NCBI GenBank assembly: GCA_902491375.1
Contig: CABUHE010000004.1
Coordinates: forward strand, 45,451-109,450
DNA length: 64,000 nucleotides
Source of the DNA: an uncultured Prevotella sp.
GTDB lineage: Bacteria; Bacteroidota; Bacteroidia; Bacteroidales; Bacteroidaceae
Direction of reading: 5' to 3'
The position numbers and the translations under genes were made by a program. Position 1 is the first letter of the stretch. Every line of letters starts with the position of its first letter. Under the pieces are notes generated by a model, which was not told the origin of the DNA, made no database searches, and worked only from the letters and a program-made list of their open reading frames with translations. Below are positions 22,382 to 31,511 of the stretch, in pieces.

Positions 22382-25300
22382 ATGAAAAAAATACTTTCCA
22401 TAATACTGGCTTGCGCCACAATAGCGCCGGCAACAGCGCAGAATACCATTCAGGACAAAGCTCCTGAATGGTACAAGCGTTTCATGTCACCACCTGAGGA
22501 AGCCGCTCCATGGACCTTTTGGTATTGGATGTACGGCTGCGTTACAGACGAAGGAATACGCTTAGATCTACAAGCCATGCACGATGCAAGCATCAAAGGA
22601 TTCTACTTAATGCCTATAAAAGACGTCAGCGACGGGGCACAATATAAAGGAACAAGCCGTCAGTTGTCGCCCGAATGGTGGAAACGCATAGACACAGTGT
22701 TCAACACAGCCAACGAACTTGGACTCGAAATGGGCATACACTTCTGTGACGGTTTCGCTCTTGGAGGCGGCCCGTGGATAACTCCAGAAGAGTCTATGCA
22801 GCGCATTGTATGGTCTGACACAATAGTTGAAGGCGGCAAACAGGAAATCACACTGCCTCGTCCTGAACACAAAGAAGGTTACTATGAAGACATAACAACA
22901 TTCGCCTATCCTGCCGAATACACTGACAACAGGAAGCCGACAGCCTCAGTTGAATTCCCGTTCCGCTCTTCAGAGCCGTGCGATATTATAATGTCATACG
23001 ACGAACCTTATACCATGCGAAGCGTTGAAATAATCACTGGAGGCAACAACTATCAGGCTCACAGATTCAAAGTCTACGCATCTGACGACGGCAAGGACTA
23101 TCATTTTGTCAGAGAAATAAGCCCTGCAAGACAAGGATGGCAGAACACAGACGCCTACGCAACATACGCAATACCGACAACAACAGCACGTTACTTCAAG
23201 TTTCACTGGACTCCAGAAGGCAGCGATCCCGGTTCGGAAGACATGGATGCGGCAAAATGGAAGCCCAATCTGAAGATTGCAAACATCGTTCTAAGTTCTG
23301 AACCTAAGATAGACGGATATGAAGGAAAATCTGGAAAGGTATGGCGTGTATCGGAATATTTCCCCGTTGCAGACAACGAATGTGTACCCAAAGACAAGAT
23401 TATCAATCTTACCGGCAAGCTGCTTTCATCTGATTTTCTGGACAAACCGTTCTTTATCAATCTGCCAAAAGGACGCTGGCACATACTCCGCATAGGACAT
23501 ACTTCGACAGGACACGTTAACGCAACAGGTGGAGGTGGACGCGGACTTGAGTGTGACAAATTCTCACGCGAAGCAATCAAGAAGCAGTTTGACAACTGGT
23601 TTGCAAAGATATATAACCATGTTCCGAAAGAACTAGCAGAGAAAGTACTGACCAGAATCCACGTTGACAGCTGGGAATGCGGCAGTCAGAACTGGAGCAA
23701 AAACTTTACAGATGAATTCAGACGACGCCGCGGATACGACCTTACGCCGTGGCTTCCGCTATACGCAGGCGTGCCAATCGGTACTTCTGAAGAATCAGAG
23801 AAAGTGCTACGCGACATCCGCCAGACAATCGCGGAACTTATCAACGACATCTTCTTTGACGAAGTTGCAACCCTCGGAAAGGAATACGGCTGCAAGTTCT
23901 CTGCCGAATGTGTAGCACCTACTATGGTAAGCGACGGACTCCTACACTACCAACATACCGACTATCCTATGGGCGAATTCTGGCTTAACAGTCCGACGCA
24001 CGACAAGCTTAACGACATGCTCGACGCTGTAAGCGGAGCCCACATATACGGCAAGAACATCATACAGGCAGAAGGATTCACCGAGATACGCGGCACATGG
24101 GACGAAGACTTCGCAATGCTGAAACCGCTGCTCGACCGTAATTACTGCACTGGAATTAACGCGATTGTGTACCATGTGAACACTCACAACCCCTGGACTG
24201 ACCGCCGGCCGGGCATGACTCTTGACGGAATTGGCACATTCTTCCAGCGTGACAACACGTGGTGGAGAGAGATGCCGGCATTCACCGGCTACGCATCACG
24301 CTGCCAGGCGCTGCTGCAATACGGCAAACCTGTCATTGACCTGGCTGTCTATACAGGCGACGAGACACCAAGACGCTCAATACTGCCCGAACGTCTTATA
24401 ACATCTCTGCCCGGACTTTACAGCGAACAGACAAAAGAACGCGAGCGCAAACGCCTTGCCAACGAAGGCCAACCGCTCGAAGTAAGTCCTGTCGGAGTAA
24501 CTCACACTGCCAATATGACCAAAGCCGAACAATGGATTAACCCTCTGCGCGGCTATCACTACGACTCGTTCAACCACGATGTCCTCGGCAAATCGCATGT
24601 AAAGAACGGCAGACTAATCACTCATGACGGCATGGAATATGCAGCTCTGGTAATACCGCAGGCGAGAAAGATGAACCCAGAACGCATCATAAACTGCTGG
24701 CAGACAATCGACTCAATAGGTAAATGGGGCGTGCCGGTAATACGTGAACTATGGAAAGAAGCTGACCTGTCACGCATCGGAATCAAGCGTGATGCAGACC
24801 TTCCAGAAGGTATCGGCTTCACCCACCGCACCGCCGAAGACGCTGACATATACTTCCTAAGCAACCAGACAGGCAAAACTGTTACATTCAAACCTACATT
24901 CAGAGCGGAAAGAACACATAAATATCTTGCCGATGCAGTAACAGGAAAAGTCTACAATGCTGCTGAAAACGTAACCCTTCAGGCAGGAGGTTCGGTGTTC
25001 TTCATAATGTCTGACGAAGCCGTACCATACAAACTGAACTCAATGCCGACACAAAGCACCACCCTGCTGGCACTCGACAAGAACAAATGGAACATCAGCT
25101 TTGAGGAAACAGGCAGAAAACTGACCGGCAGTAAGCTCATAGACTGGAGCAAGTCTGACGACAACGAAGTGAAATATTACTCAGGTCACGCGACATACCA
25201 GACCACATTCCGCCTGAGCAAAAAGCCAAAGAACGGAACAATAATGCTCAATCTTGGCACAGTGGCAAACATAGCAACCGTCTACGTGAATGGCAAGAAG

Positions 25301-25534
25301 TGCGGAACGGCATGGACTACACCGTTTGCGGTGGACATAACAAAAGCGGTAAAGCACGGTACAAACAAGCTGAAAATAACCGTCGTGAACACCTGGGCAA
25401 ACGCACTTCAGGGCAACGACGCAGGCAATCCGCCATTTAAAGGAATATGGACAAACGGCAAATACCGCCGTGCAAGCAAGGAACTGCTGCCTGCCGGACT
25501 GCTGGGCCCTGTAACTATAACGAACGAATATTAA
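22382..25534 (+). CDS. GH106 alpha-L-rhamnosidase, exported
   Basis: A 1050-residue protein with a signal peptide ending near ATAQ and the GH106 layout. It opens with 'PWTFWYWMYGCVTDEGIRLDLQAMHDASIKGFYLMPI', then the barrel strands 'LGLEMGIHFCDGFALGGGPWI', 'RIHVDSWECGSQNW' and 'FSAECVAPTMVSDGLLHY'. It ends with a galactose-binding-like beta-sandwich ('GTVANIATVYVNGKKCGTAWTTPF'). GH106 enzymes are calcium-dependent inverting rhamnosidases, and one (BT0986 as I recall) acts on RG-II. The start is 2 nt after the upstream GH2 stop, so the two are co-transcribed and probably act on the same fragment. Family call is strong; the exact linkage is not readable. Confidence 0.85.
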   Translation: MKKILSIILACATIAPATAQNTIQDKAPEWYKRFMSPPEEAAPWTFWYWMYGCVTDEGIRLDLQAMHDASIKGFYLMPIKDVSDGAQYKGTSRQLSPEWWKRIDTVFNTANELGLEMGIHFCDGFALGGGPWITPEESMQRIVWSDTIVEGGKQEITLPRPEHKEGYYEDITTFAYPAEYTDNRKPTASVEFPFRSSEPCDIIMSYDEPYTMRSVEIITGGNNYQAHRFKVYASDDGKDYHFVREISPARQGWQNTDAYATYAIPTTTARYFKFHWTPEGSDPGSEDMDAAKWKPNLKIANIVLSSEPKIDGYEGKSGKVWRVSEYFPVADNECVPKDKIINLTGKLLSSDFLDKPFFINLPKGRWHILRIGHTSTGHVNATGGGGRGLECDKFSREAIKKQFDNWFAKIYNHVPKELAEKVLTRIHVDSWECGSQNWSKNFTDEFRRRRGYDLTPWLPLYAGVPIGTSEESEKVLRDIRQTIAELINDIFFDEVATLGKEYGCKFSAECVAPTMVSDGLLHYQHTDYPMGEFWLNSPTHDKLNDMLDAVSGAHIYGKNIIQAEGFTEIRGTWDEDFAMLKPLLDRNYCTGINAIVYHVNTHNPWTDRRPGMTLDGIGTFFQRDNTWWREMPAFTGYASRCQALLQYGKPVIDLAVYTGDETPRRSILPERLITSLPGLYSEQTKERERKRLANEGQPLEVSPVGVTHTANMTKAEQWINPLRGYHYDSFNHDVLGKSHVKNGRLITHDGMEYAALVIPQARKMNPERIINCWQTIDSIGKWGVPVIRELWKEADLSRIGIKRDADLPEGIGFTHRTAEDADIYFLSNQTGKTVTFKPTFRAERTHKYLADAVTGKVYNAAENVTLQAGGSVFFIMSDEAVPYKLNSMPTQSTTLLALDKNKWNISFEETGRKLTGSKLIDWSKSDDNEVKYYSGHATYQTTFRLSKKPKNGTIMLNLGTVANIATVYVNGKKCGTAWTTPFAVDITKAVKHGTNKLKITVVNTWANALQGNDAGNPPFKGIWTNGKYRRASKELLPAGLLGPVTITNEY

Positions 25535-25547
25535 AAAAAACAGATAA

Positions 25548-26957
25548 ATGAAAAAACTGATATTCTTATTCTCAGCGCTGCTGGCAGCAACCTATGCCAG
25601 CGCAAAAGTCACGCTGCCAAAGATGTTTTCCGACGGAATGGTCATGCAGCGTGAGACTCAAGCCAACCTATGGGGCACAGCTGACGCATCAGCAACGGTC
25701 AAGATTACAACTTCATGGGACAACAAGACATATAAAGTGAAAGCCGGAAAGGACGGCAAATGGAAGACTTCCGTGCAGACACCGAAGGCCGGAGGACCAT
25801 ACAGAATAACACTGACAGACAGCGAAAAGACCGTACTCGACAATATTCTGATAGGCGAACTGTGGCTTTGCTCAGGTCAGAGCAACATGGAAATGCCGAT
25901 GAAAGGCTTCAAAAACCAGCCCGTTGAGGGTGCTGTTGAGGACATTCTGCACAGCACTGACAGCCAGCTGCGCCTGTTCACCGTAAAACGCAACAGCAAA
26001 CTGAACCCTGTCGACACTGTAAGCGGTAAATGGAGCGAGGCAACGCCAGAGTCAGTACGTGAATTCAGCGCAACGGCCTACTACTTCGGCCGCGAGCTGC
26101 GCCGCATGCTCGGAGTGCCGGTGGGCCTTGTCGTGGCATCATGGGGCGGCTCAGCATGCGAGGCATGGATGAAAGCCGACTGGCTGAAAGCATTTCCTGA
26201 CGCCAAGATACCTGCCACACAAGACGACATAAAGTCGAAAAACCGCACGCCGACAGTACTCTACAACGGCATGCTTCATCCGCTTATCGGCATGACAATA
26301 CGCGGAGCTATATGGTATCAGGGCGAAGACAACGTGCCGCGCTACAAAACCTATGCCGACATGATGACAGCAATGATAAGCGGATGGCGCGCTGAATGGG
26401 GACAGGGCGACTTCCCCTTCTACTTCTGCCAGATAGCTCCTTACGACTATAAGATAATAAACTACACAGTGAACAGTGCCCTGCTGCGCGAACAGCAGTC
26501 GAAAGCCGAGCTTATGAACAAGAACTGCGGCATGGCCGTTCTGCTTGACGCCGGACTTGAGTACGGCATCCATCCACGCAAGAAGAATCTCGCCGGACTT
26601 CGTCTTGCTCTGCTCGCACTGAACAAGACCTACGGCATCAAAGGCATAACGGCAGAGAGTCCTTACTTCCGCGACGTTACATTCCAGAACGATACGGCTG
26701 TGGTACGCTTCAACCGTGCCGACATGTGGGTTTACGGCCGTAACGGACTGAAGAGCGACCTGTTTGAGGTTGCAGGTGAAGACCGCGTGTTCCATCCGGC
26801 AAAAGCATGGATAGAGCGCAGCAAAGTATACGTGAAGAGCGACTCGGTGAAGAATCCTGTAGCCGTGCGCTATGCCTTCAAAGACTGGGTTGACGGCGAC
26901 CTTTACTGCGACGGACTTCCTGTAAGCTCATTCCGCACAGACAACTGGGACGAATAA
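25548..26957 (+). CDS. Sialate O-acetylesterase-type SGNH esterase
   Basis: A 469-residue exported esterase (signal peptide ending near ASAK). The SGNH nucleophile block is G110-Q-S112-N-M-E, with the conserved 'IWYQGEDN' block and a His in 'YGIHPRKKN' as the likely end of the catalytic dyad or triad. A beta-sandwich precedes the hydrolase domain ('MVMQRETQANLWG'). The family removes O-acetyl groups from sugars. Next to RG-II glycosidases it most plausibly de-acetylates the methylated fucose or aceric acid residues, which are acetylated in RG-II; that is inference. It is the last gene of the run, 14 nt after GH106, and a double hairpin follows. Confidence 0.8.
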   Translation: MKKLIFLFSALLAATYASAKVTLPKMFSDGMVMQRETQANLWGTADASATVKITTSWDNKTYKVKAGKDGKWKTSVQTPKAGGPYRITLTDSEKTVLDNILIGELWLCSGQSNMEMPMKGFKNQPVEGAVEDILHSTDSQLRLFTVKRNSKLNPVDTVSGKWSEATPESVREFSATAYYFGRELRRMLGVPVGLVVASWGGSACEAWMKADWLKAFPDAKIPATQDDIKSKNRTPTVLYNGMLHPLIGMTIRGAIWYQGEDNVPRYKTYADMMTAMISGWRAEWGQGDFPFYFCQIAPYDYKIINYTVNSALLREQQSKAELMNKNCGMAVLLDAGLEYGIHPRKKNLAGLRLALLALNKTYGIKGITAESPYFRDVTFQNDTAVVRFNRADMWVYGRNGLKSDLFEVAGEDRVFHPAKAWIERSKVYVKSDSVKNPVAVRYAFKDWVDGDLYCDGLPVSSFRTDNWDE

Positions 26958-27041
26958 AAACACACCATAACGGCTGAACGGATATTAACCGGCAACAAGA
27001 ACAAGACCGTTTAACAGGTCTATATTTATCCATACAAAACG

Positions 27042-27144
27042 AAAGGTAGCCTCACGATTTTGTGAAAGGCTACCTTTTACTTTATAAAAGGCCATGTTTT
27101 ACAAGTTAAAAGGGCACCTTTCGCATTGCGAAAGGTGCCCTTTT
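27042..27144. repeat. Intergenic palindromic repeat array with strong hairpins (copy 4)
   Basis: The strongest member of the family. The first hairpin has 11-bp arms at 27042-27052 and 27067-27077. The second is a perfect 17-bp stem with a 3-nt loop (27108-27124 and 27128-27144). A further unit lies between them. It sits between the convergent esterase and exporter genes, and A- and T-rich flanks on both sides would let it work as a two-way terminator. The remainder of the gap (26958-27282) shows no gene. Confidence 0.8.
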
Positions 27145-27282
27145 GTAATATACTGAATATCAGACAGGTACGTAACTGTCCGCCTGAAAGTTCTTAATAA
27201 GCATCATGTCATGTGATGAAATGTATTATTATAAAATGCAAATCAGCATCAACGGCATGACAACATCAGCTGCATGGCCGGC

Positions 27283-28266
27283 TTATTCGGCTTCTTTAGA
27301 GGCCTTCTCTGCCTCAATATCCCTACGCGACTTTGACTTGGTAACCATCCATACGCCGAGGAATACAAGTATGACAGCCGCTCCCTGAGACAGCTTGAAC
27401 ACTCCAAGACCTGTAAGCACACTGACAGTTACAGAAACCATAGGCTGCACATAGTTGTAGATACTTACCACGGTAGGACGCAGCGTGTGCTGACCTATCA
27501 TCATAAGGATGTAACTTATATATGTACCGAACACTACAACGAAGCCTGTCTCAAGCCATGAGCTTACAGGAACCGAGGCATAATCGATTGAAGAAACATG
27601 ACCGAAGGTGAACGGCAGAATCATAATTGTAGCGTAAGTGAACATCCACTTATTGATAGTTATAACCGAGTAACGGCGTACAAGCGGACTGAACAGAGCA
27701 AGATAGAGCGCAAACGAGAACTGCGCACCTAAGCATAAGAGGTCGCCGCGGATATCGCCGACCTTTGAATTAGCAGACGCCGCACTTGTAACAATCAGTA
27801 TCACAGCACCGGCACAACCAATGAGCACACCGCCAACTTTCTTCGCCGTAATAGGCTCTTTAAGTATAAGAAATGCCAGAATCATTGCAAAAATAGGCAT
27901 TGAGGTCGTAACTATGCTCGAATTTATAGGCGAAGTTATGCTCAATCCGATGGTATAGCAGCACTGGTTGGTAACAAGTCCGAAAACTGCCGCGCCTATC
28001 AGCATTAGCAAATCTTTCTTAGGCACATGCTCTTTAGGCATGAACAGAGAAGTAATCCAAAACAATACGGCACCTCCGAGAACACGGAACGTAACCATGT
28101 CGATACCTGTAAAGCCGTGAGTCATGGCATCTTTGCCTAAAGGAGCCATCAAGCCCCAGAACGCGCAGGCGCAAAACAAGCACAAGTGTGCTATTAACGG
28201 ACGTGAAGCCCCTCCTTTCCTCATTTTTGTCTGGGGCGTCTGTTTCATCTGATTGTCATTCTGCAT
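27283..28266 (-). CDS. DMT superfamily (EamA) transporter
   Basis: A 327-residue integral membrane protein with about ten hydrophobic helices arranged as two EamA repeats of five. The first repeat opens 'LCLFCACAFWGLMAPLGKDAM' and the second 'GDIRGDLLCLGAQFSFALYLALF', matching the internal duplication of the drug/metabolite transporter superfamily. It has a basic N-terminus and a lysine/glutamate-rich C-terminal tail. Members export amino acids, nucleotides or other metabolites; the substrate is unknown here. Convergent with the esterase and divergent from the AAA gene. Confidence 0.85.
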   Translation of the reverse strand: MQNDNQMKQTPQTKMRKGGASRPLIAHLCLFCACAFWGLMAPLGKDAMTHGFTGIDMVTFRVLGGAVLFWITSLFMPKEHVPKKDLLMLIGAAVFGLVTNQCCYTIGLSITSPINSSIVTTSMPIFAMILAFLILKEPITAKKVGGVLIGCAGAVILIVTSAASANSKVGDIRGDLLCLGAQFSFALYLALFSPLVRRYSVITINKWMFTYATIMILPFTFGHVSSIDYASVPVSSWLETGFVVVFGTYISYILMMIGQHTLRPTVVSIYNYVQPMVSVTVSVLTGLGVFKLSQGAAVILVFLGVWMVTKSKSRRDIEAEKASKEAE

Positions 28267-28385
28267 AATAACGAAATATGTTTAATTAAGCTATATTAAT
28301 ATCCTGAAAATCTTTCTGTTAGAATTTGTTTTCGACTTTTTAAGCAATTTCGGGTGCAAAGTTACACATTTTTAAAATAAATGGT

Positions 28386-28393
28386 TATATTTG
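28386..28393 (+). promoter_or_regulatory. Bacteroidales -7 promoter element for the AAA/DUF4435 pair
   Basis: TATATTTG fits the Bacteroidetes -7 consensus TAnnTTTG. It lies about 30 nt before the ATG at 28424 and overlaps an upstream in-frame ATG at 28391, which argues that the protein starts at 28424. No clear -33 TTTG was seen at the ideal distance. Confidence 0.5.
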
Positions 28394-28423
28394 CCTTTGA
28401 TAAGTAAGGATAAATTTAATATT

Positions 28424-29245
28424 ATGCAAAAATACGCCGATTACATAGAGAAGATTGAGATTGACTCGCTGTGGAGCGGTCGCCGCCACGTTGTATGGGA
28501 GCTTGAGCGCAAGGTGAATATCCTTAGCGGCATCAACGGTGTAGGCAAGAGTACCATACTGAACAAAGTCGTCAAGAGTGTAGGCAAGACCGGCGACATT
28601 GTCAACCATGTGATGAAAGGCGTACACATCAACGTATTTCCGGCCGACGCCACACACATACGTTATGACATTATCCGCTCGTTTGACCGTCCGCTTATAA
28701 ATGCCGACATTCTGAACGAAGTCGGAGCAAACCTCGTAACCGAGCTTGACTGGCAACTGTTCAAGCTGCAGCGCAAATATCTTGACTATCAGGTGAACAT
28801 CGGCAACCGCATAATATCAGTACTGCAAAGCGGCGCTCCCGACGCAGCCGCCAAGGCTCAGGCCATATCAGAGCCCAAGAAGAAGTTTCAGGACCTGATA
28901 GACGACCTCTTTTCAGACACAGGCAAGAAGATAATAAGGACTGAAAACGAAATCAGATTCTCACAAATCGGCGAGACACTGTACCCTTACCAGCTCTCAA
29001 GCGGTGAGAAACAGATGCTCGCCATACTGCTGACTGTGCTTATCGAGGACAATCTGCCCTACGTACTATTCATGGATGAGCCGGAAGTAAGCCTGCATAT
29101 CGAATGGCAGAAACGCCTGATTGACCTTATACTCGAACTCAACGAGAACGTGCAGATAATACTGACAACCCACTCGCCGGCAGTAGTCATGAACGGATGG
29201 ATTGATAAAATAACCGAAGTCAGCGACATCACGGACAACGAATGA
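28424..29245 (+). CDS. AAA/ABC-type ATPase of an AAA-TOPRIM defence-like pair (AriA-like)
   Basis: A 273-residue P-loop ATPase of the OLD/SMC-like AAA type. The Walker A is GINGVGKST (residues 36-44), the ABC signature-like segment is LSSGEKQ, the Walker B is YVLFMDEPEVSLH, and a switch histidine follows in ILTTHSPAVV. The next gene encodes a DUF4435 TOPRIM protein. An ATPase plus DUF4435 pair is the make-up of PARIS (AriA/AriB) anti-phage systems, and related pairs are also common in Bacteroidetes chromosomes. It is shorter than typical AriA, so a defence role is plausible but not certain. Start chosen from the promoter position. Confidence 0.75.
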   Translation: MQKYADYIEKIEIDSLWSGRRHVVWELERKVNILSGINGVGKSTILNKVVKSVGKTGDIVNHVMKGVHINVFPADATHIRYDIIRSFDRPLINADILNEVGANLVTELDWQLFKLQRKYLDYQVNIGNRIISVLQSGAPDAAAKAQAISEPKKKFQDLIDDLFSDTGKKIIRTENEIRFSQIGETLYPYQLSSGEKQMLAILLTVLIEDNLPYVLFMDEPEVSLHIEWQKRLIDLILELNENVQIILTTHSPAVVMNGWIDKITEVSDITDNE

Positions 29246-29317
29246 ACCTGACCGACAGCAGACATAACACTAAATAATACTGAAAAACGTCACCATTAAC
29301 GAGAAACACGACCATAT

Positions 29318-30361
29318 ATGACCAAACGCCTGCGTGACAATATAACATCTGAATACTTCGGGGCGGCCAACAGACTAAAATCGAAAAAGGCAAGACGGCG
29401 CATCGTGGCATACGTAGAGAGCTATGACGACGTGCTGTTCTGGCGCACCCTTCTAGCTGACTATGAGGACGACAGCCGGTATTTCGAGGTCATGCTGCCG
29501 TCGCACAAAACGCTTGAACGCGGCAAACGGTCGGTACTCATGAGTCTGTTATATGGCAAAGTAGGTGAAGATATGGTAGCCTGCGTAGACGCAGACTACG
29601 ACTATCTGATACAAGGTGCCACTGAAACATCTAAAAAGATAATAAGCAGTCCGTACGTTTTTCATACCTACGCCTACTCTATCGAGAACCTTCAGTGCTA
29701 TGCTCCGTCGCTGCACAATGTCTGTGTGATGGTTACTCTTAACGACCACGCCATATTCGACTTCACCGAATTTATGCGGCAGTACAGCAAAACGATATTT
29801 CCTCTCTTCGTTTGGTCTATCTGGCATTACCGCAGGAGCATTTACGGACAGTTCACAATAACTGAGTTCAACAAGGTTGTGGAGCTTGGCGGCTTCAACA
29901 TCAACCATCCTGAAAGCGCCATAGACAACCTTCGTAATAAGGTATGGAAGAAGACTGACTGGCTGCGCAAGAAGCATCCTGACGCAAAAGAGTCGTATCT
30001 TTCACTTAAAAATGAGCTATTTAAGCTCGGTGTTACTCCTGAAACTACATATCTTTACATACAGGGTCATCATCTGTTCGACAAAATCATTATTCCTTTA
30101 ATGACAAAAATCTGCGGCATTCTGATACGCGAACGCGAGTCAGAGATACGCCGGCAGTCTGTGCATGAGACTCAGATGCGCAACGAGCTGTCGTGTTATT
30201 CGCACAGTGTGCAGGACATTGAGCAGATGCTCAAGAAAAACACAGGATATCTGAAATCGTCGCAGATGATGCAGCTGAAGAACGATATTGAAAGATTCCT
30301 GACAAAAGACAAAAGTCAGATGACACCAGACGCTGATGAAGCTGATGCCAAGAGAAATTAA
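29318..30361 (+). CDS. DUF4435 (TOPRIM-like) protein, AriB-like
   Basis: A 347-residue protein of the DUF4435 family. TOPRIM landmarks are visible: Glu34 in 'RRIVAYVESYDDVLFW' and the D91-A-D93-Y-D95 motif in 'MVACVDADYDYL', which would bind divalent metal. The C-terminal half is helical and ends in a lysine-rich coiled segment (about 285-335). In PARIS defence the DUF4435 partner AriB is released by the ATPase and acts as an RNase on tRNA. The gene is 72 nt downstream of the ATPase on the same strand, and a convergent manA follows. A housekeeping function of this chromosomally placed pair is the alternative. Confidence 0.7.
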   Translation: MTKRLRDNITSEYFGAANRLKSKKARRRIVAYVESYDDVLFWRTLLADYEDDSRYFEVMLPSHKTLERGKRSVLMSLLYGKVGEDMVACVDADYDYLIQGATETSKKIISSPYVFHTYAYSIENLQCYAPSLHNVCVMVTLNDHAIFDFTEFMRQYSKTIFPLFVWSIWHYRRSIYGQFTITEFNKVVELGGFNINHPESAIDNLRNKVWKKTDWLRKKHPDAKESYLSLKNELFKLGVTPETTYLYIQGHHLFDKIIIPLMTKICGILIRERESEIRRQSVHETQMRNELSCYSHSVQDIEQMLKKNTGYLKSSQMMQLKNDIERFLTKDKSQMTPDADEADAKRN

Positions 30362-30495
30362 AAATACTGTGATTTCCCTGGCTACCGCCCTGAGTTTATA
30401 TTAATATTTTCAGTATAACCGCATGGCGGCAGCACTTAATAGGTTTCTTATAAATAATTGCAGGATTCAGATTTTCTGAATAAATACAGACTCAA

Positions 30496-31461
30496 TTAAA
30501 CATAAGTCTCAAGGAATTTTATCTTTCCGTCTACCTTGATTATCTTTGTCGTTGCAGGTATCAGCATAGACTCTCCGCCTCGCAGCGGCATTGTGTTACC
30601 CTCGTTGTCAGTGAATGTGGCTTCTCCTTTTATTCCTACTATTATCACAAAACTGTCAAGCTCGCTGTAATCAAGCGTCATCGGCTCGTCAAGATCATAC
30701 ACAGCAGTGTTGAAATGCTTGCATCTTATCAGCGAAACTCCCTGATTACTGGCCGGAACATAGTCCAGACGGTAATCATGCAGAACGTTATAGTCAATAC
30801 ACTCGGCAGCTTTCTGTGTGTGCAGTTCACGCAGATTGCCGTCCTTGTCACGCCTGTTGAAGTCGTAAATACGGTATGTCACGTCTGACGTCTGCTGTAT
30901 CTCGGCCAGAAAACAGCCCTTGCCAATACTGTGGATTCGTCCGGCTGGAATATAAAAACAGTCGTCAGCCTTTACCGGAAACTCAGCTATCGCATCACAA
31001 ATAGTGCTGTCGTCGACCATAGCTTTATACTGTTCAGGCGTAATCTGCTTCTTCAATCCGCAACGGAGATAGGCATCCGGGTCTGAATCCATGATGAACC
31101 ACATCTCGCTTTTGCCGTGTTTCATTCCATATTTTTTCGCCTCTTCGTCATTAGGATGCACCTGTATCGACAAATCCTGACACGCGTCAATGAACTTTAC
31201 AAGTAACGGGAACTCATTGCCGAAACGTTTGTAATTATCAGTTCCGACAAGTTTATCTTGTAATTCTGCTGTAATCTCGCTTAAAGTCTTTCCCACATAA
31301 GGGCCGTTCGCCGCAACGCTCTCGCTGCCTTTAACCCCCGATATTTCCCAGCTCTCGCCCACATGGCCTCCAGGAATACTCTCTATATGCTTGAAGTCGG
31401 CTATCTTATCGCCGCCCCACAGCGTCTGCTTAAGAATAGTTTTGAACTTGATTGGTTCCAT
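30496..31461 (-). CDS. manA: Mannose-6-phosphate isomerase, class I
   Basis: A 321-residue cupin enzyme interconverting mannose 6-phosphate and fructose 6-phosphate, feeding GDP-mannose and glycan synthesis. The zinc ligands of the family are visible: Gln100 and His102 in SIQVHPND, Glu119 in KSEMW, and His177 in AGRIHSIG. The length is right for the short bacterial class. It lies 50 nt downstream of trkH on the same strand, so it may be the last gene of the dxs-trkA-trkH transcript. Confidence 0.9.
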   Translation of the reverse strand: MEPIKFKTILKQTLWGGDKIADFKHIESIPGGHVGESWEISGVKGSESVAANGPYVGKTLSEITAELQDKLVGTDNYKRFGNEFPLLVKFIDACQDLSIQVHPNDEEAKKYGMKHGKSEMWFIMDSDPDAYLRCGLKKQITPEQYKAMVDDSTICDAIAEFPVKADDCFYIPAGRIHSIGKGCFLAEIQQTSDVTYRIYDFNRRDKDGNLRELHTQKAAECIDYNVLHDYRLDYVPASNQGVSLIRCKHFNTAVYDLDEPMTLDYSELDSFVIIVGIKGEATFTDNEGNTMPLRGGESMLIPATTKIIKVDGKIKFLETYV

Positions 31462-31511
31462 ATAAAATAACCTTTACTTATAATTTTAAAATTATATTTA
31501 GTCTTACCTTC

